Assembly (NCBI RefSeq): GCF_000003605.2
Contig: NW_003134283.1
Span: 38,968 to 102,967, forward strand
DNA length: 64,000 nucleotides
Direction: 5' to 3'
Origin: Saccoglossus kowalevskii
Taxonomy: Eukaryota; Hemichordata; Enteropneusta; Harrimaniidae
A program made the translations under genes and the position numbers. The notes under the pieces were generated by a model. The model had not been told where the DNA came from. It did not search any database and saw only the letters and a program-made list of their open reading frames with translations. The first letter of the stretch is position 1, and every line of letters starts with the position of its first letter. Below are positions 37,756 to 50,288 of the stretch, piece after piece.

Positions 37756-38691
37756 CGCGATTTTCCACTATAAATGATTGACATCACAGTAAGAAAGAAT
37801 GCAGGAACGTTGTTTTATATGGTTTACATGTGTGTGATTAAAATAAATTCAACTGCTCGATTACTGAGGGAGTCTCACATGCAAGTACTAACCACGCCCG
37901 ATTGTGCTTTACGTTAAATATTTGTCGGTGACCTAACCACACAGCTGCATGGATTATTTGAAATTAAGCCGATTTGGCGGCTATTTCATGTTTTTGCATG
38001 TTTTAAAATCGATATCGCTGGCACAGGTAACTTCTAGAATTGACCTATGACCTCTACATACTTGGAGTAACAGTACGGTAATTTAACAGTTTTTAACAAA
38101 AATATTTATTCACATTATCGAACTTTTAACTATGAGACTTGTTAATATGATATCACAGGTACCAATTCCGAATGAAACTACCAACTTTACAATCGCTTTT
38201 CACAACTTTGTAACCATTTTTTGTCGCTTTTTCGGTTGGCTGTTGTGATAATCTGCTTATATATGAGGCATTATCGATACATTTACTTAATGTTTTCAAC
38301 ATTTAACTGCGGGGTTGTCATTACAATGACTTAGGATAAATATACAAGCCTTTTCGCCAACATTTCGTTCGTTTTTGCAACTTTGCACACTGTTTTCTAA
38401 CAGTTTACAGTCAGCTCATGTGAACATCTATAGGCAGCTTTCAACTGATTTTATCAAATTTGTCGACTTTACAACTGTGCGTTTCTATATGCCAACAACT
38501 TAGGTCATACATACGAATACATCTACCAACTTTGTAATAACTTTGCACAACTTTGCAATCACTTTAAACAACTTTGAACGGTGTGTTAACAGCTTAAAAC
38601 CCACTACGTGCCGACGACATAAACAACTTGTTCTTGAAAATTAGAAGGATTTTGAAAACTTTTTATTAAATTAAAATAGTTACAACAATTC
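37756..38691 (+). repeat. Monomer 41 (D mosaic)
   Basis: CTCGATTAC, TCTCACATG, but TTTTTGCATG and CAGTTTTTAAC. TGTCGCTTTTT and ACTGTGCG occur in the 3' half. Private AAGCCTTTTCG and ATTAAAATAAATTC. Confidence 0.95.
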
Positions 38692-39618
38692 CGCGATTTT
38701 CCGCTATGTATGATTCACATCACAGTAAGAAAGAATGCAGGAACGTTGTTTTATATGTTTTACATGTGTGTGATAAAAAAACATTCAACAGCTTGTTTAC
38801 TGAAGGAGTCTCCCATGCAAGTACTAACCACGCCCAATTGTGCTTTACTTTAAACATTTGTCGGTGACCTAACCACATAGCTGCAAGGATTATTTGAAAT
38901 TAAGCCGAATTGGCGGCTATTTCATGTTTTTGCATGTTTTAAAATCGATATTGCTGGCACATGTAACTTCTAGAATTGACCTATGACCTCTACATACTTG
39001 GAGTACAGTACGGTAATTTACAGTTTTTACAAAATATTTATTCACATTTTCGAACTTTTACTATGAGACTTGTTAATATGATATCACAGGTACCATTCCG
39101 AATGAAACTACCAACTTTACATCGCTTTTCACAACTTTGTAACTTTTTTGTCGATTTTTCGATTGGCTGTTGTGATAATCTGCTTATATATGAGGTATTA
39201 TCGATACATATACTTAATGTTTTCAACATTTAACTGCGGGGTTGTCATTACAATGACTTAGGATAAATATACAAGCTTCTTCGCCAACATTTCGTTCGTT
39301 TTTTCAACTTTGCACCCTGTTTTCTAACAGTTTACAGTCAGCTCATGTGAACATCTATAGGCAGCTTTCAACTGATTTTATTAAATTTGTCGACTTTGCA
39401 ACTGCGCATTTCTTTATGCCAACAACTTAGGTCATACAAACGAATACATCTACCAACTTTGTAATAACTTTGCACAACTTTGCAATCACTTTAAACAACT
39501 TTGAACGGTGTGTTAATAGCTTAAAACCCACTACGTGCCGACGACATAAACAACTTGTTCTTGAAAATTAGAAGGATTTTGAAAACTTTTTATTAAATTA
39601 AAATAGTTACAACAATTC
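38692..39618 (+). repeat. Monomer 42 (family E, with deletion cluster)
   Basis: CCGCTATGTATGATTCAC opening, CGCCCAATTG, ACATAGCTGCAAGG, CACATGTAAC. The 3' part (TTTGCAACTGCGC, CATACAAACG) matches unit 16. Open frames at 38976-39233 (plus) and 39038-39229 (minus) exist only because of the deletion cluster. Confidence 0.95.
39004..39146. other. Second cluster of single-base deletions, mostly A from AA (suspected consensus error)
   Basis: GAGTACAG, ATTTACAG, TTTTTACAAAATATT, TTTTACTATG, GTACCATTCC and TTTACATCGC each lack one A relative to nearly all other copies. About eight losses occur in 143 bp, then the sequence returns to normal. Confidence 0.75.
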
Positions 39619-40555
39619 CGCGATTTTCCGCTATAAATAATTGACATCACAGTAAGAAAGAATGCAGGAACGTTGTTTTATATGTTTTACATGTGTGTGA
39701 TGAAAAAAAAATCAACAGCTTGTTTACTGAGGGAGTCTCCCATGCAAGTACTAACCACGCACGATTGTGCTTTACTTTAAAAATTTTTCAGTATACTAAC
39801 CACACAGGTGCATCAATTATTTGAATTTAAGCCGATTTGACGGCTATTTCATGTTTTTGCATGTTTTAAAATCAATATCGCTGGCACAGGTAACTTCTAG
39901 AATTGACCTATGACCTCTACATACTTGGAGTAACAGTACGGTAATTTAACAGTATTTAACAAAACTATTTATTCACATTTTCGAACTTTTAACTATGAGA
40001 CTTGTTAATATGATATCACAGGTACCAATTCCGAATGAAACTACCAACTTTACCATCGCTTTTCACAACTTTGTAACTATTATTTGTCGTTTTTTCGGTT
40101 GGCTGTTGTGATAATCTGCTTATATATGAGGCATTATCGATAAATATACTTAATGTTTTCAACATTTAACTGCGGGGTTGTCATTACAATGACTTAGGAT
40201 AAATCTACAAGCATCTTCGCCAACATTTCGTTCGTTTTTTTCAACTTTGCACCCTGTTTTCTAACAGTTTACAGTCAGCTCATGTGAACATCTATAGGCA
40301 GCTTTCAACTGATTTTATTAAAATTGTCGACTTTACAACTGCGCGTTTCTATATGCCAACAACTTAGGTCATACATACGAATACATCTACCAACTTTGTA
40401 ATAACTTTGCACAACTTTGCAATCACTTTAAACAACTTTGAACGGTGTGTTAACAGCTTAAAACCCACTACGTGCCGACGACATAAACAACTTGTTCTTG
40501 AAAATTAGAAGGATTTTGAACACTTTTTATTAAATTAAAATAGTTACAACAATTC
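39619..40555 (+). repeat. Monomer 43 (twin of unit 17)
   Basis: Carries the full unit 17 marker set (CAGTATAC, GATTTGACGG, AATCAATATCG, TACCATCG, CTATTATTTGTCG). Identity ends near 40320, where it switches to C-type AAAATTG. The 21 bp deletion and 10 bp duplication of unit 17 are absent. Confidence 0.95.
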
Positions 40556-41491
40556 CGCGATTTTCCACTATAAATGATTGACATCACAGTAAGAAAGAAT
40601 GCAGGAACGTTGTTTTATATGTTTTACATGTGTGTGATGAAAAAAAATTCAACAGCTCGTTTACTGAGGGGGTCTCCCATGCAAGTACTAACCAGGTCCG
40701 ATTGTGCTTTACTTTAAACATTTGATGGTGACCTAACCACACAGGTGCATCAACTATTTGAATTTAAGCCGATTTGGCGGCTATTTCATGTTTTTGCATG
40801 TTTTAAAATCGATATCGCTGGCACAGGTAACTTCTAGAATTGACCTATGACCTCTACATACTTGGAGTAACAGTTCGGTAATTTAACAGTATTTAACAAA
40901 ACTATTTATTCACATTTTCGAACTTTTAACTATGAGACTTGTTAATATGATATCAGAGGTACCAATTCCGACTGAAACTACCAACTTTACAATCGCTTTT
41001 CACAACTTTGTAACTAATTTTTGTCGATTTTTCGGTTGGCTGTTGTGATAATCTGCTTATATATGAGGCATTATCGACACATTTACTTAATGTTTTCAAC
41101 ATTTAACTGCGGGGTTGTCATTACAATGACATAGGATAAATATACAAGCTTCTACGCCAACATTTCGTTCGTTTTTTCAACTTTGCACACTGTTTTCTAA
41201 CAGTTTACAGTCAGCTCATGTGAACATCTATAGGCAGCTTTCAACTGATTTTATTAAAATTGTCGACTTTACAACTGCGCGTTTCTATATGCCAACAACT
41301 TAGGTCATACATACGAATACATCTACCAACTTTGTAATAACTTTGCACAACTTTGCAATCACTTTAAACAACTTTGAACGGTGTGTTAACAGCTTAAAAC
41401 CCAATACGTGCCGACGACATAAACAACTTGTTCTTGAAAATTAGAAGGATTTTGAAAACTTTTTATTAAATTAAAATAGTTACAACAATTC
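40556..41491 (+). repeat. Monomer 44 (family C)
   Basis: GGTCCGATTG and TTTGATGGTGACC as in unit 3, then CATCAACTATTTG, AAAACTATTT, CCGACTG and TTATCGACAC. Private GACATAGG and CTTCTACGCC. Confidence 0.95.
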
Positions 41492-42427
41492 CGCGATTTT
41501 CCACTATAAATGATTGACATCACAGTAAGAAAAAATGCAGGAACGTTGTTTTATATGTTTTACATGTGTGTGGTGAAAATAAATTCAACAGCTTGTTTAC
41601 TGAGGGAGTCTCCCATGCAAGTACTAACCATGCCCGATTGTGCTTTACTTTAAACATTTGATGGTGACCTAACCACATAGCTGCAATTATTATTTAAATT
41701 GAAGCCGATTTGGCGGCTATTTCATGTTTTTGCATGTTTTAAAATCGATATCGCTGGCACAGGTAACTTCTAGAATTGACCTATGACCTCTACATACTTG
41801 GCGTAACAGTACGGTAATTTAACAGTATTTAACAAAACTATTTATTCATATTTTCGAACTTTTAACTATGAGACTTGTTAATATGATATCACAGGTACCA
41901 ATTCCGACTGAAACTACCAACTTTACAATCGCTTTGCACAACTTTGTAACTAATTTTTGTCGATTTTTCGGTTGGCTGTTTTGATAATCTGCTTATATAT
42001 GAGGCATTATCGATACATTTACTTAATGTTTTCAATATTTAACTGCGGGGTTGTCATTACAATGACTTAGGATAAATATACAAGCTTCTTCGCCAACAAT
42101 TCGTTCGTTTTTTCAACTTTGCACCCTGTTTTTTAACAGTTTACAGTCAGCTCATGTGAACATCTATAGGCAGCTTTCTACTGATTTTATTAAAATTGGC
42201 GACTTTACAACTGCGCGTTTCTATATGCCAACAACTTAGGTCATACATACGAATACATCTACCAACTTTGTAATAACTTTGCACAACTTTGCAATCACTT
42301 TAAACAACTTTGAACGGTGTGTTAACAGCTTAAAACCCACTACGTGCCGACGACATAAACAACTTGTTCTTGAAAATTAGAAGGATTTTGAAAACTTTTT
42401 ATTAAATTAAAATAGTTACAACAATTC
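41492..42427 (+). repeat. Monomer 45 (family C)
   Basis: TTTGATGGTGACC with ACATAGCTGCAATT, then TTGGCGTAAC, ATTCATATT and CTGTTTTGATAATC, all shared with unit 46. Confidence 0.95.
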
Positions 42428-43363
42428 CGCGATTTTCCACTATAAATGATTGACATCACAGTAAGAAAAAATGCAGGAACGTTGTTTTATATGTTTTACA
42501 TGTGTGTGATGAAAATAAATTCAACAGCTTGTTTACTGAAGGAGTCTCCCTTGCAAGTACTAACCACGCACGATTGTGCTTTACTTTAAACATTTGTCGG
42601 TATCCTAACCACGCAGGTGCATCAATTATTTAAATTTAAGCCGATTTGGCGGCTATTTCATGTTTTTGCATGTTTTAAAATCGATATCGCTGGCACAGGT
42701 AACTTCTAGAATTGACCTATGACCTCTACATACTTGGCGTAACAGTACGGTAATTTAACAGTATTTAACAAAACTATTTATTCATATTTTCGAACTTTTA
42801 ACTATGAGACTTGTTAATATGATATCACAGGTACCAATTCCGACTGAAACTACCAACTTTACAATCGCTTTTCACAACTTTGTAACTAATTTTTGTCGAT
42901 TTTTCGGTTGGCTGTTTTGATAATCTGCTTATATATGAGGCATTATCGATTCATTTACTTAATGTTTTCAACATTTAACTGCGGGGTTGTCATTACAATG
43001 ACTTAGGATAAATATACAAGCTTCTTCGCCAACATTTCGTTCGTTTTTTCAACTTTGCACCCTGTTTTTTAACAGTTTACAGTCAGCTCATGTAAACATC
43101 GATAGGCAGCTTTCAAATGATTTTATTAAAATTGTCGACTTTACAACAGCGCGTTTCTATATGCCAACAACTTAGGTCATACATACGAATACATCTACTA
43201 ACTTTGTAATAACTTTGCACAACTTTGCAATCACTTTAAACAACTTTGAACGGTGTGTTAACAGCTTAAAACCCACTACGTGCCGACGACATAAACAACT
43301 TGTTCTTGAAAATTAGAAGGATTTTGAAAACTTTTTATTAAATTAAAATAGTTACAACAATTC
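42428..43363 (+). repeat. Monomer 46 (family C)
   Basis: CGCACG, TATCCTAACC, CATCAATTATTTAAATTT as in units 21 and 22. TTGGCGTAAC and ATTCATATT as in unit 45. The 3' end has AAACATCGATAGG. Confidence 0.95.
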
Positions 43364-44299
43364 CGCGATTTTCCACTATAAATGATTGACATCACAGAAA
43401 GAAAGAATGCAGGAACGTTGTTTTATATGTTTTACATGTGTGTGATGAAAAAAAATTCAACAGCTCGATTACTGAGGGAGTCTCACATGCAAGTACTAAC
43501 CACGCCCGATTGTGCTTTACTTTAAACATTTGTCGGTGACCTAACCACACAGCTGCATGGATTATTTGAAATTAAGCCGATTTGGCGACTAATTCATGTT
43601 TTTGCATGTTTTAAAATCGATATTGCTGGCACAGGTAACTTCTAGAATTGACCTATGACCTCTACATACTTGGAGTAACAGTACGGTAATTTAACAGTTT
43701 TTAACAAAAATATTTATTCACATTTTCGAACTTTTAACTATGAGACTTGTTAATATGATATCACAGGTACCAATTCCGAATGAAACTACCAACTTTCCAA
43801 TCGCTTTTCACAATTTTGTAACCATTTTTTGTCGCTTTTTTGGTTGGCTGTTGTGATAATCTGCTTATATATGAGGCATTATTGATACATTTACTTAATG
43901 TTTTCAACATTTAACTGCGAGGTTGTCATTACAATGACTTAGGATAAATATACAAGCTTCTTCGCCAACATTTCGTTCGTTTTTTCAACTTTGCACCCTG
44001 TTTTTTCACAGTTTACAGTCAGCTCATGTAAACATCGATAGGCAGCTTCCAACTGATTTTATTAAATTTGTCGACTTTACAACTGCGCGTTTCTATATGC
44101 CAACAACTTAGGTCATACATACGAATACATCTACCAACTTTGTAATAACTTTGCACAACTTTGCAATCACTTTAAACAACTTTGAACGGTGTGTTAACAG
44201 CTTAAAACCCACTACGTGCCGACGACATAAACAACTTGTTCTTGAAAATTAGAAGGATTTTGAAAACTGTTTATTAAATTAAAATAGTTACAACAATTC
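43364..44299 (+). repeat. Monomer 47 (D/E mosaic, twin of unit 54)
   Basis: GGCGACTAATTC, TTTCCAATCG, CACAATTTTG, CTTTTTTGGTTGG and TGCGAGGTTG recur together only in unit 54, 6925 bp downstream. The D-type opening (CTCGATTAC) is not shared with 54. Confidence 0.95.
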
Positions 44300-45235
44300 C
44301 GCGATTTTCCACTATAAATGATTGACATCACAGTAAGAAAAAATGCAGGAACGTTGTTTTATATGTTTTACATGTGTGTGATGAAAATAAATTCAACAGC
44401 TTGTTTACTGAGGGAGTCTCCCATGCAAGTACTAACCACGCACGATTGTGCTTTACTTTAAACATTTGTCGGTATCCTAACCACACAGGTGCATCAACTA
44501 TTTGATTTTAAGCCGATTTGCCGGCTATTTCATGTTTTTGCATGTTTTAAAATCGATATCGCTGGCACAGGTAACTTTTAGAATTGACCTATGACCTCTA
44601 CATACTTGGTGTAACAGTACGGTAATTTAACAGTATTTAACAAAACTATTTATTCACATTTTCGAACTTTTAACTATGAGACTTGTTAATTTGATATCAC
44701 AGGTACCAATTCCGACTGAAACTACCAACTTTACAATCGCTTTTCACAACTTTGTAACTAATTTTTGTCGATTTTTCGGTTGCCTGTTGTGATAATCTGC
44801 TTATATATGAGGCATTATCGACACATTTACTTAATGTTTTCAACATTTAACTGCGGGGTTGTCATTACAATGACTTAGGATAAATATACAAGCTTCTTCG
44901 CCAACATTTCGTTCGTTTTTTCAACTTTGCACCCTGTTTTCTAACAGTTTACAGTCAGCTCATGTAAACATCGATAGGCAGCTTCCAACTGATTTTATTA
45001 AATTTGTCGACTTTACAACTGCGCATTTCTATATGCCAACAACTTAGGTCATAGATACAAATACATCTACCAACTTTGTAATAACTTTGCACAACTTTGC
45101 AATCACTTTAAACAACTTTGAACGGTGTGTTAACAGCTTAAAACCCACTACGTGCCGACGATATAAACAACTTGTTCTTGAAAATTAGAAGGATTTTGAA
45201 AACTTTTTATTAAATTAAAATAGTTACAACAATTC
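44300..45235 (+). repeat. Monomer 48 (family C)
   Basis: C markers with GATTTGCCGG, TTGGTGTAAC, TTGCCTGTTG and TTATCGACAC. The 3' end is A-like (AAACATCGATAGG, CTTCCAAC, ACAAATAC, CGATATAAAC). Confidence 0.95.
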
Positions 45236-46171
45236 CGCGATTTTCCGCTATAAACGATTGACATCACAGTAAGAAAGAATGCAGGAACGTTGTTTTATAT
45301 GTTTTACATGTGTGTGATGACAAAAAAAATCAACAGCTTGTTTACTGAGGGAGTCTCCCATGCAAGTACTAACCACTGCCGATTGTGCTTTAATTTAAAC
45401 ATTTGTCGGTGACCTAACCACACAGGTGCATGGATTATTTAAAATTAAGCCGAATTGGTGGCTATTTCATGTTTTTGGAAGTTTTAAAATCGATATCGCT
45501 GGCACAGGTAACTTCTAGAATTGAACTATGACCTCTACATACTTGGAGTAACAGTACGGCAATTTAACAGTATTTAAACAAATATTTATTCACATTTTCG
45601 AACTTTTAACTATGAGACTTGTTAATATGATATCACAGGTACCAATTCCGAATGAAACTACCAACTTTACAATCGCTTTTCACAACTTTGTAACCATTTT
45701 TTGTCGCTTTTTCGGTTGGCTGTTGCGATAATCTGCTTATATATGAGGCATTATCGATACATTTACTTAATGTTTTCAACATTTAACTGCGGGGTTGTCA
45801 TTACAATGACTTAGGATAAATATACAAGCTTCTTCGCCAACATTTCGTTCGTTTTTTCAACTTTGCACCCTGTTTTCTAACAGTTTACAGTCAGCTCATG
45901 TAAACATCTATAGGCAGCTTCCAACTGATTTTATTAAATTTGTCGACTTTACAACTGCGCGTTTCTATATGCCAACAACTTAGGTCATACATACGAATAC
46001 ATCTACCAACTTTGTAATAACTTTGCACAACTTTGCAATCACTTTAAACAACTTTGAAGGGTGTGTTAATAGCTTAAAACCCACTACGTGCCGACGACAT
46101 AAACAACTTGTTCTTGAAAATTAGAAGGATTTTGAAAACTTTTTATTAAATTAAAATAGTTACAACAATTC
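45236..46171 (+). repeat. Monomer 49 (family A, no open frame)
   Basis: GGTGGCT and TTTGGAAG with TTTAAACAAATATTT and TGTCGCTTTTT, but GAGTAACAG keeps the stop that closes the 66-codon frame. ACGGCAATTT is shared with unit 53. Confidence 0.95.
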
Positions 46172-47104
46172 CGCGATTTTCCGCTATAAAAAAATGACAT
46201 CACAGTAAGAAAGAATGCAGGAACGTTGTTTTATATGTTTTACATGTGTGTGATGAAAAAAAAATCAACAGCTTGTTTACTGAGGGAGTCTCCCATGCAA
46301 GTACTAAGCAGGCCCGATTGTGCTTTACTTTAAACATTTGTCGGTGACCTAACCACATAGCTGCAAGGATTATTTAAATAGCCGAATTGGCCGCTATTTC
46401 ATCTTTTTGCATGTTTTAAAATCGATATTGCTGGCACAGGTAACTTCTAGAATTGACCTATGACCTCTACATACTTGGAGTAACAGTACTGTAATTTAAC
46501 AGTTTTTAACAAAAATATTTATTCACATTTTCGAACTTTTAACTATGAGACTTGTTAATATGATATCACAGGTACCAATTCCGAATGAAACTACCAACTT
46601 TACAATCGCTTTTCACAACTTTGTAACTATTTTTTGTCGATTTTTCGGTTGCCTGTTGTGATAATCTGCTTATATATGAGGTATTATCGATACATTTACT
46701 TAATGTTTTCAACATTTAACTGCGGGGTTGTCATTACAATGACTTTAGGATAAATATACAAGCTTCTTCGCCAACATTTCGTTCGTTTTTCAACTTTGCA
46801 CACTGTTTTCTAACAGTTTACAGTCAGCTCATGTGAACATCTATAGGCAGCTTTCAACTGATTTTATTAAATTTTTGGACTTTAGAACAGCGCATTTCTA
46901 TATGCCAACAACTTAGGTCATACATACGAATACATCTACCAACTTTGTAATAACTTTGCACAACTTTGCAATCACTTTAAACAACTTTGAACGGTGTGTT
47001 AACAGCTTAAAACCCACTACGTGCCGACGACATAAACAACTTGTTCTTGAAAATTAGAAGGATTTTGAAAACTTTTTATTAAATTAAAATAGTTACAACA
47101 ATTC
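46172..47104 (+). repeat. Monomer 50 (family B)
   Basis: ATTTAAATAGCCG, GGCCGCT, CATCTTTTTGC, GTACTGTAA as in unit 16. AAATTTTTGGACTTTAG as in unit 4. Opens with CTATAAAAAAATGAC. Confidence 0.95.
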
Positions 47105-48404
47105 CGCGATTTTCCACTATAAATGATTGACATCACAGTAAGAAAAAATGCAGGAACGTTGTTTTATATGTTTTACATGTGTGGGATGAAAATAAATTCA
47201 ACAGCTTGTTTACTGAGGGAGTCTCCCATGCAAGTTCTAACCACGCACGATTGTGCTTTACTTTAAACATTTGTCGGTGACCTAACCACATAGCTGCAAG
47301 GATTATTTGAAATTAAGCCGAATTGGCGGCTATTTCATGTTTTTGCATGTTTTAAAATCGATATTGCTGGCACAGGTAACTTCTAGAATTGACCTATGAC
47401 CTCTACATACTTGGAGTTACAGTACGGTAATTTAACAGTATTTAAACAAATATTTATTCACATTTTCGAACTTTTAACTATGAGACTTGTTAATATGATA
47501 TCACAGGTACCAATTCCGAATGAAACTACCAACTTTACAATCGCTTTTCACAACTTTGTAACCATTTTTTGTCGCTTTTTCGGTTGGCTGTTGTGATAAT
47601 CTGCTTATATATGAGACATTATCGATACATTTACGTAATGTTTTCAACATTTAACTGCGGGGTTGTCATTACAATGACTAAGGATAAATATACAAGCTTC
47701 TTCGCCAACATTTCGTTCGTTTTTTCAACTTTGCACACTGTTTTCTAACAGTTTACAGTCAGCTCATGTGAACATCTATAGGCAGCTTTCAACTGATTTT
47801 ATTAAAATTGTCGACATTACAACTGCGCGTTTCTATATGCCAACAACTTAGGTCATACATACGAATACATCTACCAACTTTGTAATAACTTTGCACAACT
47901 TTACAATCGCTTTTCACAACTTTGTAACCATTTTTTGTCGCTTTTTCGGTTGGCTGTTGTGATAATCTACTTATATATGAGGCATTATCGATACATTTAC
48001 TTAATGTTTTCAACATTTATCTGCGGGGTTGTCATTACAATGATTAGGATAAATATACAAGCTTCTTCGCCAACATTTCGTTCGTTTTTTCAACTTTGCA
48101 CCCTGTTTTTTAACAGTTTACAGTCAGCTCATGTAAACATCGATAGGCAGCTTCCAACTGATTTTATTAAATTTGTCGACTTTACAACTGCGCGTTTCTA
48201 TATGCCAACAACTTAGGTCATACATACGAATACATCTACCAACTTTGTAATAACTTTGCACAACTTTGCAATCACTTTAAACAAATTTGAACGGTGTGTT
48301 AACAGCTTAAAACCCACTACGTGCCGACGACATAAACAACTTGTTCTTGAAAATTAGAAGGATTTTGAAAACTTTTTATTAAATTAAAATAGTTACAACA
48401 ATTC
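47105..48404 (+). repeat. Monomer 51: 1300 bp hybrid unit
   Basis: C-type opening (AGAAAAAATGC, CGCACG), E-type middle (ACATAGCTGCAAGG, ATATTGC), then A-type from GAGTTACAG with the 66-codon frame at 47396-47596. After the internal jump the second part has AATCTACTTAT, TTTATCTGCGG and AAACATCGATAGG. Confidence 0.95.
47891..47914. repeat. Crossover junction of hybrid unit 51
   Basis: TTGCACAACTTT joins ACAATCGCTTTTCAC exactly as in units 27 and 64. The flanking AATCTACTTAT downstream is also shared by all three, which points to one ancestral exchange. Confidence 0.9.
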
Positions 48405-49354
48405 CGCGATTTTCCACTATAAATGATTGACATCACAGAAAGAAAGAATGCAGGAACGTTGTTTTGTAAGGAACGTTGTTTTATATGTTTTACATGTGTG
48501 TGATGAAAAAAATCAACAGCTTGTTTACTGAGGGAGTCTCCCATGCAAGTACTAACCACGGCAGATTGTGCTTTAATTTAAACATTTGTCGGTGACCTAA
48601 CCACACAGGTGCATGGATTATTTAAAATTAAGCCGAATTGGTGGCTATTTCATGTTTTTGGAAGTTTTAAAATCGATATCGCTGGCACAGGTAACTTCTA
48701 GAATTGACCTATGACCTCTACATACTTGGAGTTACAGTACGGTAATTTAACAGTATTTAAACAAATATTTATTCACATTTTCGAACTTTTAACTATGAGA
48801 CTTGTTAATATGATATCACAGGTACCAATTCCGAATGAAACTACCAACTTTACAATCGCTTTTCACAACTTTGTAACCATTTTTTGTCGCTTTTTCGGTT
48901 GGCTGTTGTGATAATCTGCTTATATATGAGACATTATCGATACATTTACGTAATGTTTTCAACATTTAACTGCGGGGTTGTCATTACAATGACTTAGGAT
49001 AAATATACAAGCTTCTTCGCCAACATTTCTTTCGTTTTTTCAACTTTGCACCCTGTTTTCTAACAGTTTACAGTCAGCTCATGTAAACATCGATAGGCAG
49101 CTTCCAACTGATTTTATTAAATTTGTCGACTTTACAACTGCGCGTTTCTACATGCCAACAACATAGGTCATAAATACAAAGACATCTACCAACTTTGTAA
49201 TAACTTTGCACAACTTTTCAATCACTTTAAACAACTTTGAACGGTGTGTTAACAGCTTAAAACCCACTACGTGCCGACGACATAAACAACTTGTTCTTGA
49301 AAATTAGAAGGATTTTGAAAACTTTTTATTAAATTAAAATAGTTACAACAATTC
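48405..49354 (+). repeat. Monomer 52 (family A, 17 bp insertion, open frame)
   Basis: 950 bp. CGGCAGATTG, TTTAATTT, GGTGGCT, TTTGGAAG, GAGACATTATCG, ACGTAATG. Near copy of unit 65 at 12533 bp as far as TTTCTTTCG. 66-codon frame at 48711-48911. 3' changes include AACATAGGTCATAAATAC. Confidence 0.95.
48453..48481. repeat. 17 bp partial duplication of GGAACGTTGTTT
   Basis: GGAACGTTGTTT occurs at 48453 and 48470 with TGTAA between. The form is identical to that in unit 65 and slightly different from unit 29. Confidence 0.9.
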
Positions 49355-50288
49355 CGCGATTTTCCGCTATAAATGATTGACATCACAGTAAGAAAGAATG
49401 CAGGAACGTTGTTTTATATGTTTTACATGTGTGTGATGAAAAAAAAATCAACAGCTTGTTTACTGAGGGAGTCTCCCATGCAAGTACTAACAACGGCCGA
49501 TTGTGCTTTAATTTAAACATTTGTCGGTGACCTAACCACACAGGTGCATGGATTATTTAAAATTAAGCCGAATTGGTGGCTATTTCATGTTTTTGGAAGT
49601 TTTAAAATCGATATCGCTAGCACAGGTAACTTCTAGAATTGACCTATGACCTCTACATACTTGGAGTTACAGTACGGCAATTTAACAGTATTTAAACAAA
49701 TATTTATTCACATTTTCGAACTTTTAACTATGAGACTTGTTAATATGATATCACAGGTACCAATTCCGAATGAAACTACCAACTTTACAATCGCTTTTCA
49801 CAACTTTGCAACTAATTTTTGTCGATTTTTCGGTTGGCTGTTGTGATAATCTACTTATATATGAGGCATTATCGATACATTTACTTAATGTTTTCACATT
49901 TATCTGCGGGGTTGTCATTACAATGACTTAGGATAAAATATACAAGCTTCTTTGCCAACATTTTGTTCGTTTTTTCAACTTTGCACCCTGTTTTTCACAG
50001 TTTACAGTCAGCTCATGTAAACATCGATAGGCAGCTTCCAACTGATTTTATTAAATTTGTCGACTTTACAACTGCGCGTTTCTATATGCCAACAACTTAG
50101 GTCATACATACAAATACATCTACCAGCTTTGTAATAACTTTGCACAACTTTGCAATCACTTTAAACAATTTTGAACGGTGTGTTAACAGCTTAAAACCCA
50201 CTACGTGCCGACGACATAAACAACTTGTTCTTGAAAATTAGAAGGATTTTGAAAACTTTTTATTAAATTAAAATAGTTACAACAATTC
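49355..50288 (+). repeat. Monomer 53 (family A, open frame)
   Basis: CAACGGCCGATTG, GGTGGCT, TTTGGAAG, GCTAGCAC. The frame at 49646-49846 has an A-for-V and N-for-I change. AATCTACTTAT and TTTATCTGCGG are the markers found in the second halves of hybrid units 51 and 64. Confidence 0.95.

Noticed and set aside
38976-39233. Plus-strand 85-codon frame in unit 42
   Set aside because: It exists only through the run of single-base losses at 39004-39146, which are probably consensus errors.
47935-48216. 93-codon frame, longest in the window
   Set aside because: It runs through the second part of hybrid unit 51 and depends on a single-base loss (AATGATTAGG). No recognisable domain.
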